From: Bacteroidota bacterium
Lineage (GTDB): Bacteria; Bacteroidota; Bacteroidia; B-17B0; Aurantibacillaceae
Direction: 5' to 3'
DNA length: 64,000 nucleotides
Assembly (NCBI GenBank): GCA_019638705.1
Contig: JAHBTI010000001.1
Location: 248,001 to 312,000, forward strand
Of this stretch, positions 60,589 through 64,000 are shown one piece after another. The notes under the pieces were generated by a model. The model was not told the origin of the DNA. It did no database searches and was given only the letters and a program-made list of their open reading frames with translations. The position numbers and the translations under genes are program-made. Each line of letters opens with the position of its first letter. Position 1 is the stretch's first letter.

Positions 60589-62631
60589 TTACCTCATCAA
60601 AAACAACGTGCCTTTTTCTTCTTTGTATTCTCCGCGCGAATTTTTGTAACGGATTAAATACACATACACACCGTCAGAAAAATCTTCTCCGTCCCAACCC
60701 TCCTCGCTGTTGTCGGTTTCAAACACTTTTTTTCCCCAGCGGTCAAACACGGTAACTCTGTATTCAGCTTTATCAATAAACACAGGCACGGGTTTCCAAA
60801 TTTTATTTACACCTCTTGGCGCAAACGCTGTTGGTATAAAAATTGTTCCCTCCACATACACCTGCACCAAGTTAGAAAAACTGCTTTCCTTTATGTTGTA
60901 AGGGTTTCCGCTGCCCTCAATAGCTTCCACCAAATATTCTACTTTTGAACCGCTGGCGGCTTCCTCTTCAATTCTGTCGTCAAATGCCGTGTTCACAGAA
61001 CTTGTGTTTGCCACAGGATTTGTTTGTTGCACATCATCAATTACACGATAGACATTGTAGCGTTCAATGCCGCCCGAAAAACCATTGTAATTATTCCAGC
61101 TTAAATGCTTGGTATAAATTTCGTTTTTGTCGCTTTCTGCTTTTAATAACATGGTGCGTGCCAAATTACTCACGGTTTGTGCGTTTCCGCAACTGTCGCG
61201 TATAATACCTTTGTAAAAATAACTTTGGCTGCTTGCTTTAATATCTTTATCGGTAAACGAAAGATTGGGACTTCCGTTACTCGGCAAAAAACCAATGGCG
61301 GTAAACGTTGTGCCGTTGCTTGAGCGGTGAATTTCAATGCCTGTGGCGGTTTTACTTGTATCTATATAAAAACGCAACTCGGCAGATGTGTTACTTTTTA
61401 TGCTTGCCGATTTCAAGTAAACAAAATTGGGTGCAGGCACTTGCGTAGAAAAAAAGTAAACGCGGTTGGAAGATGAAGAAATGGTTTGTGTGGAATTTAC
61501 CGCGCGTACAAAGTAACACAGCGTTTTGTCGGGCGACACATTGCCGTGCGTAAACGTTGTATTTTTTGTTGCGCCCACTTGCGTAAACGTTAAGTTGTCT
61601 TCCGAATAATAAATGCGGTATTCCAAAAATCCGTTGGGCATAGCACCGTATTCGCTCCAGGTTAAAGAAGTTTCGTAAGCACATTTATCATACTCTGTTT
61701 CCAAAAACATGGTGCGCACGCTTTCGTCATACAAACCCGGCACGGCATTGGGGCAACTGTCAATAGCGGCTACAAACAGTTTTACAGTCTGCGTTTCGGC
61801 GGTGGTAAATGTGTAAGTGTATGAGGTGTTTTGTCGCCCCTGCACCACATCAAAGGTTTGTGTAACACCTGCGGCACTGCGGTAATAAATTTGATACTTG
61901 GCAATGTCTTTATCGTAAGGCACACGCCAAGCCAACACCGTTTGTCCGTTTGGCAACACGCTGATGGAATCAATGTAAGGACGGGCGGGCGGTTTGGTAT
62001 CGCTGAATTTTCCGCGCTGAATGTTTGATGAAGAAATGCAGCCGATGTTGTCTGCTAATTTTATTTGGTAGCTGATAGAATCTCCGCAAATGCTCAACGT
62101 ATCGCTAATGCCAAGCGCGGAAATGCTTGCAAAATTATTCCATGTACCTGTGGGAAACTCTTTTTGTACGCTGAATGTTGCGCTGCTGCTCGGTAATTTG
62201 GGCTGATGTAAATTGTTGTATGTTAATCTTATTGCCAATGGATTATTCGGATTAAGATTGAGAAAAATAGTTCTCAACGTATCCGAAGGCGATGAAGAAA
62301 CAAGGTTTCCGTTTGTGTCTTTGTATCGCGAAACCATATAGTAATACAAACTTTGCGAGCCGGGTGTGGTGGTTATGTGTGTAAACGTGGTTGTGCCAAT
62401 GTTTGTAATGCTTGCATTGAGTGATGCGTAAATACCGTTTGCCGTAGCCGAAAAGTAAATGTCGTAAGAGTCAAAATTATTATTGGGATTGGTGGGCGAA
62501 ATCCATGTGAGTTTCACGTTATTGTTTGGCAACACTTCCAAGCAACGCAAAGCAGGCGGCGAAACCTGCCCCCACAATTTTGAAAAACAAAAAACGAGTA
62601 TAAAAACTGTGCGTTTCAAGAGTATATACAA
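60589..62631 (-). CDS. T9SS-exported protein with fibronectin III-like repeats
   Basis: The 680-residue protein has a signal peptide (MYILLKRTVFILVFCFSKLWGQ) and about five fibronectin type III-like units. Recurrent features are Y-x-I-Y-Y/F (YDIYFSATANG, YQIYYRSAAGV, YRIYYSEDNLTF) and a terminal gliding-motility-type sorting domain (TIFIPTAFAPRG ... WGKKVFETDNSEEGWDG). T9SS should place it at the surface, where FN3 modules often bind partners or act as spacers. Unlike the proteins at 14289 and 17843, it has no Ig/PKD core, so it is not a close paralog. Confidence 0.87.
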   Translation of the reverse strand: MYILLKRTVFILVFCFSKLWGQVSPPALRCLEVLPNNNVKLTWISPTNPNNNFDSYDIYFSATANGIYASLNASITNIGTTTFTHITTTPGSQSLYYYMVSRYKDTNGNLVSSSPSDTLRTIFLNLNPNNPLAIRLTYNNLHQPKLPSSSATFSVQKEFPTGTWNNFASISALGISDTLSICGDSISYQIKLADNIGCISSSNIQRGKFSDTKPPARPYIDSISVLPNGQTVLAWRVPYDKDIAKYQIYYRSAAGVTQTFDVVQGRQNTSYTYTFTTAETQTVKLFVAAIDSCPNAVPGLYDESVRTMFLETEYDKCAYETSLTWSEYGAMPNGFLEYRIYYSEDNLTFTQVGATKNTTFTHGNVSPDKTLCYFVRAVNSTQTISSSSNRVYFFSTQVPAPNFVYLKSASIKSNTSAELRFYIDTSKTATGIEIHRSSNGTTFTAIGFLPSNGSPNLSFTDKDIKASSQSYFYKGIIRDSCGNAQTVSNLARTMLLKAESDKNEIYTKHLSWNNYNGFSGGIERYNVYRVIDDVQQTNPVANTSSVNTAFDDRIEEEAASGSKVEYLVEAIEGSGNPYNIKESSFSNLVQVYVEGTIFIPTAFAPRGVNKIWKPVPVFIDKAEYRVTVFDRWGKKVFETDNSEEGWDGEDFSDGVYVYLIRYKNSRGEYKEEKGTLFLMR

Positions 62632-62736
62632 CGATTAAAGTTACATTTTATTTTACGGTTAAGTGTTTCTCTTTTCCTTTGATTTTTAAGCGTGGCGGTG
62701 TTTATTACCGCTTTATGCTTAATTTTACGGTAAATT

Positions 62737-63153
62737 TTGAGAAAATTTTTTATACTTATTTTGCTTTTGGCTGTTCCTGCAATTTACGGCAATCTTTATG
62801 CACAATCGGGCGGCACAAAACGCGAGGGGCGGGCAAAAGGGAAAGAACGCAAAACATCTGTTTTTAAACGCAAAAAAAGCATGGGGCACGCCGATGAATT
62901 TGCGCGCGGCAACGTGGGCAACAGGCGTTTTTTTGCAAGGCTGTTTCGCAAAGAGAAATCGGCTTGGCAATACAAACCCACAAAAAGCGGCAAACAACAA
63001 GAACGCGAAAGCAGATTTTTATTTTTTCGGTCGCGCAGCAAAGGCATTGAAGAAAACGAAGCCACCTTAAACAAACTAAACAGAGAGCGCGCCAAAAAAC
63101 GGGTTCGCGGCAGCAACACCATTGCCAAAAAGAAACATAATCGGAATAAATGA
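62737..63153 (+). CDS. Highly basic exported protein, conserved in Bacteroidota, unknown function
   Basis: The protein has 138 residues. A TTG start at 62737 gives a good signal peptide (MRKFFILILLLAVPAIYGNLYAQ). The mature part is extremely rich in Lys and Arg (KREGRAKGKERKTSVFKRKK, HADEFARGNVGNRRFFARLFRKEK, RAKKRVRGSNTIAKKKHNRNK). A GHADEFARG block resembles a small conserved Bacteroidota family. No enzyme motif is visible. The charge suggests binding to anionic surface polymers or nucleic acid in the periplasm. No ATG is available before the signal core. Confidence 0.7.
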   Translation: MRKFFILILLLAVPAIYGNLYAQSGGTKREGRAKGKERKTSVFKRKKSMGHADEFARGNVGNRRFFARLFRKEKSAWQYKPTKSGKQQERESRFLFFRSRSKGIEENEATLNKLNRERAKKRVRGSNTIAKKKHNRNK

Positions 63154-63180
63154 TACAAGCTATCTCAAAAATAAAATCCA

Positions 63181-63284
63181 TGTCACTTCGAGTAGCCGAC
63201 CATAGGAGGCGTATCGAGAAGTGCTTCCGAAAATCAGTTCTCGATACGGTTTGCAAAGAGGCAGCAAACCTACTCGAACTGACA
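63181..63284. repeat. Family A palindromic repeat, copy 2
   Basis: A 104-bp copy of the element at 6276-6381, with ends TGTCACTTCGAGTAG and CTACTCGAACTGACA (14 of 15 positions match when inverted) and the same internal hairpins. It ends 33 bp before the start of the MBL hydrolase gene. Confidence 0.8.
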
Positions 63285-63317
63285 GTTCCTGTTTTTGATT
63301 GAGAGTTTACGGTAATT

Positions 63318-64000
63318 ATGACTTACAAAATACACACCCTTGATTTACATTTCTTAAATAACGAAAAAGCCATTGCCGCTTTTTTAATAGAAACTTCGGC
63401 AGGTTTGGTGCTGATAGAAACGGGACCAGAAACTACGTTTGAAAGTTTAAAAAAAGAAATTGCTGCCAAAGGGTTTAACTGGCAAGATGTGAAGCACGTT
63501 TTGCTCACCCATATTCACTTTGACCACGCAGGCGCAGCTTGGAAATTTGCGCACAACGGTGCAAAAATTTACGTTCACCCTGTGGGTTTGCCGCATTTGC
63601 AAAATCCCGAAAAATTGTGGCATTCTGCCGCTATGATTTATGGTGATGACATGAACCGATTGTGGGGAAAAATGGAAAGTATTGCCGAAAACCAATTGTG
63701 TGCCGCCGATGACGGAAACAAAATCAACATTGGCGATGCAACGTTTCATGTGCTGTACACACCCGGTCATGCGGTTCACCACAATGCTTATCAATTAGGA
63801 AACATTATTTTTACAGGCGATGTGGCAGGTGTGAAAATCAACAACGGTAGTGTAGTGCCGCCTTGTCCCCCACCTGACATTAACATTGAACTTTGGAAAA
63901 ATTCCATAGAAAAAATACGTATCAAAAATCCCGAAGCACTTTACCTCACACATTTTGGCAGAGTAGAAAACGTAAACAAACATTTAGATGATTTAATTGT
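63318..64000 (+). CDS. MBL-fold hydrolase, partial at window end
   Basis: The frame opens at the ATG at 63318 (MTYKIHTLDLHFLNN) and is still open after 227 codons at the right edge. The metal motif THIHFDHAG (HxHxDH), the later YTPGHAVHH and FTGDVAG, and LTHFGRVENV are all seen, so the core metallo-beta-lactamase fold is complete up to that point. It belongs to the broad hydrolase group that includes glyoxalase II-like and lactonase proteins; the substrate cannot be predicted. A family A repeat lies just upstream. Confidence 0.85.
   Translation, partial: MTYKIHTLDLHFLNNEKAIAAFLIETSAGLVLIETGPETTFESLKKEIAAKGFNWQDVKHVLLTHIHFDHAGAAWKFAHNGAKIYVHPVGLPHLQNPEKLWHSAAMIYGDDMNRLWGKMESIAENQLCAADDGNKINIGDATFHVLYTPGHAVHHNAYQLGNIIFTGDVAGVKINNGSVVPPCPPPDINIELWKNSIEKIRIKNPEALYLTHFGRVENVNKHLDDLI

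Noticed and set aside
60945..61205. Small plus-strand frame opposite the FN3-type T9SS gene
   Set aside because: It is antisense to a protein with clear signal peptide and sorting domain and has no supporting signal.

Overview
The window is a contiguous stretch of chromosome from a member of the Bacteroidota. Four observations support this. Many secreted proteins end in type IX secretion (T9SS) sorting domains, both the gliding-motility-type (type B) and the Por-type (type A). Promoters repeatedly match the Bacteroidota pattern TTG-N19..23-TAnnTTTG. Several lineage-typical families are present (DUF3822 next to rsmD, DUF6089, DUF4199, the long two-part IspG, LytTR/Reg_prop two-component pairs, 7TM-SpoIIE phosphatases). 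Shine-Dalgarno sequences are largely absent. Base composition is moderately AT-rich. No rRNA, tRNA, CRISPR array, integrase or intact insertion sequence was found. The genus cannot be decided from this sequence.

Layout. 1-8.6 kb: the start of tex, a carbonic anhydrase plus SulP pair (bicarbonate uptake), a KamA-type radical SAM enzyme divergent from a Crp/Fnr regulator with a TTGA-N6-TCAA box between them, 3-hydroxybutyrate dehydrogenase, phosphoglucosamine mutase, and an intact toxin-antitoxin pair. 8.6-13.6 kb: a membrane SpoIIE phosphatase, dapB, and an rfbA/polyprenyl synthase/thioesterase operon. 13.7-20.8 kb: a surface-protein locus with a small exported protein and two giant paralogous T9SS proteins, preceded by three direct repeats spaced exactly 21 bp. 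20.9-32.9 kb: housekeeping genes (thyA, cyclase, pyrB, DinB, pyrR, ispG, MBL hydrolase, rsmD, DUF3822, DUF6089 barrel, S41 protease, nhaA). 33-36.2 kb: a glycosyltransferase and a partial GDP-heptose pathway (gmhB-like, hddC-like, gmhA), then an antitoxin with a YoeB-like toxin broken by a single stop codon. 36.3-41 kb: comB, bioB, an unknown gene, bioF and the tRNA t6A gene tsaC/sua5. 41-46.3 kb: two T9SS cargo proteins, ispF and pgk. 46.4-47.3 kb: a small accessory islet (XRE regulator, YecR-like lipoprotein, tiny ORF). 47.4-56.5 kb: a double-length Ddl ligase and a LytTR two-component system heading a run of small conserved genes. 56.6-59.9 kb: a three-gene restriction-modification module with two adenine methyltransferases and an unfamiliar nuclease. 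60-64 kb: idi, another T9SS protein, a very basic exported protein and a partial MBL hydrolase.

Intergenic DNA carries at least four families of short imperfect palindromes (called A to D here). One locus has a family-C element nested inside a family-B element. The most interesting candidates are the tandem Ddl, whose C-terminal half has Phe in place of the usual omega-loop Tyr; the methyltransferase pair plus nuclease; the nonsense-mutated toxin; and the 21-bp spaced repeat arrays upstream of surface-protein genes. All functional calls come from reading motifs by eye; no database search was run.
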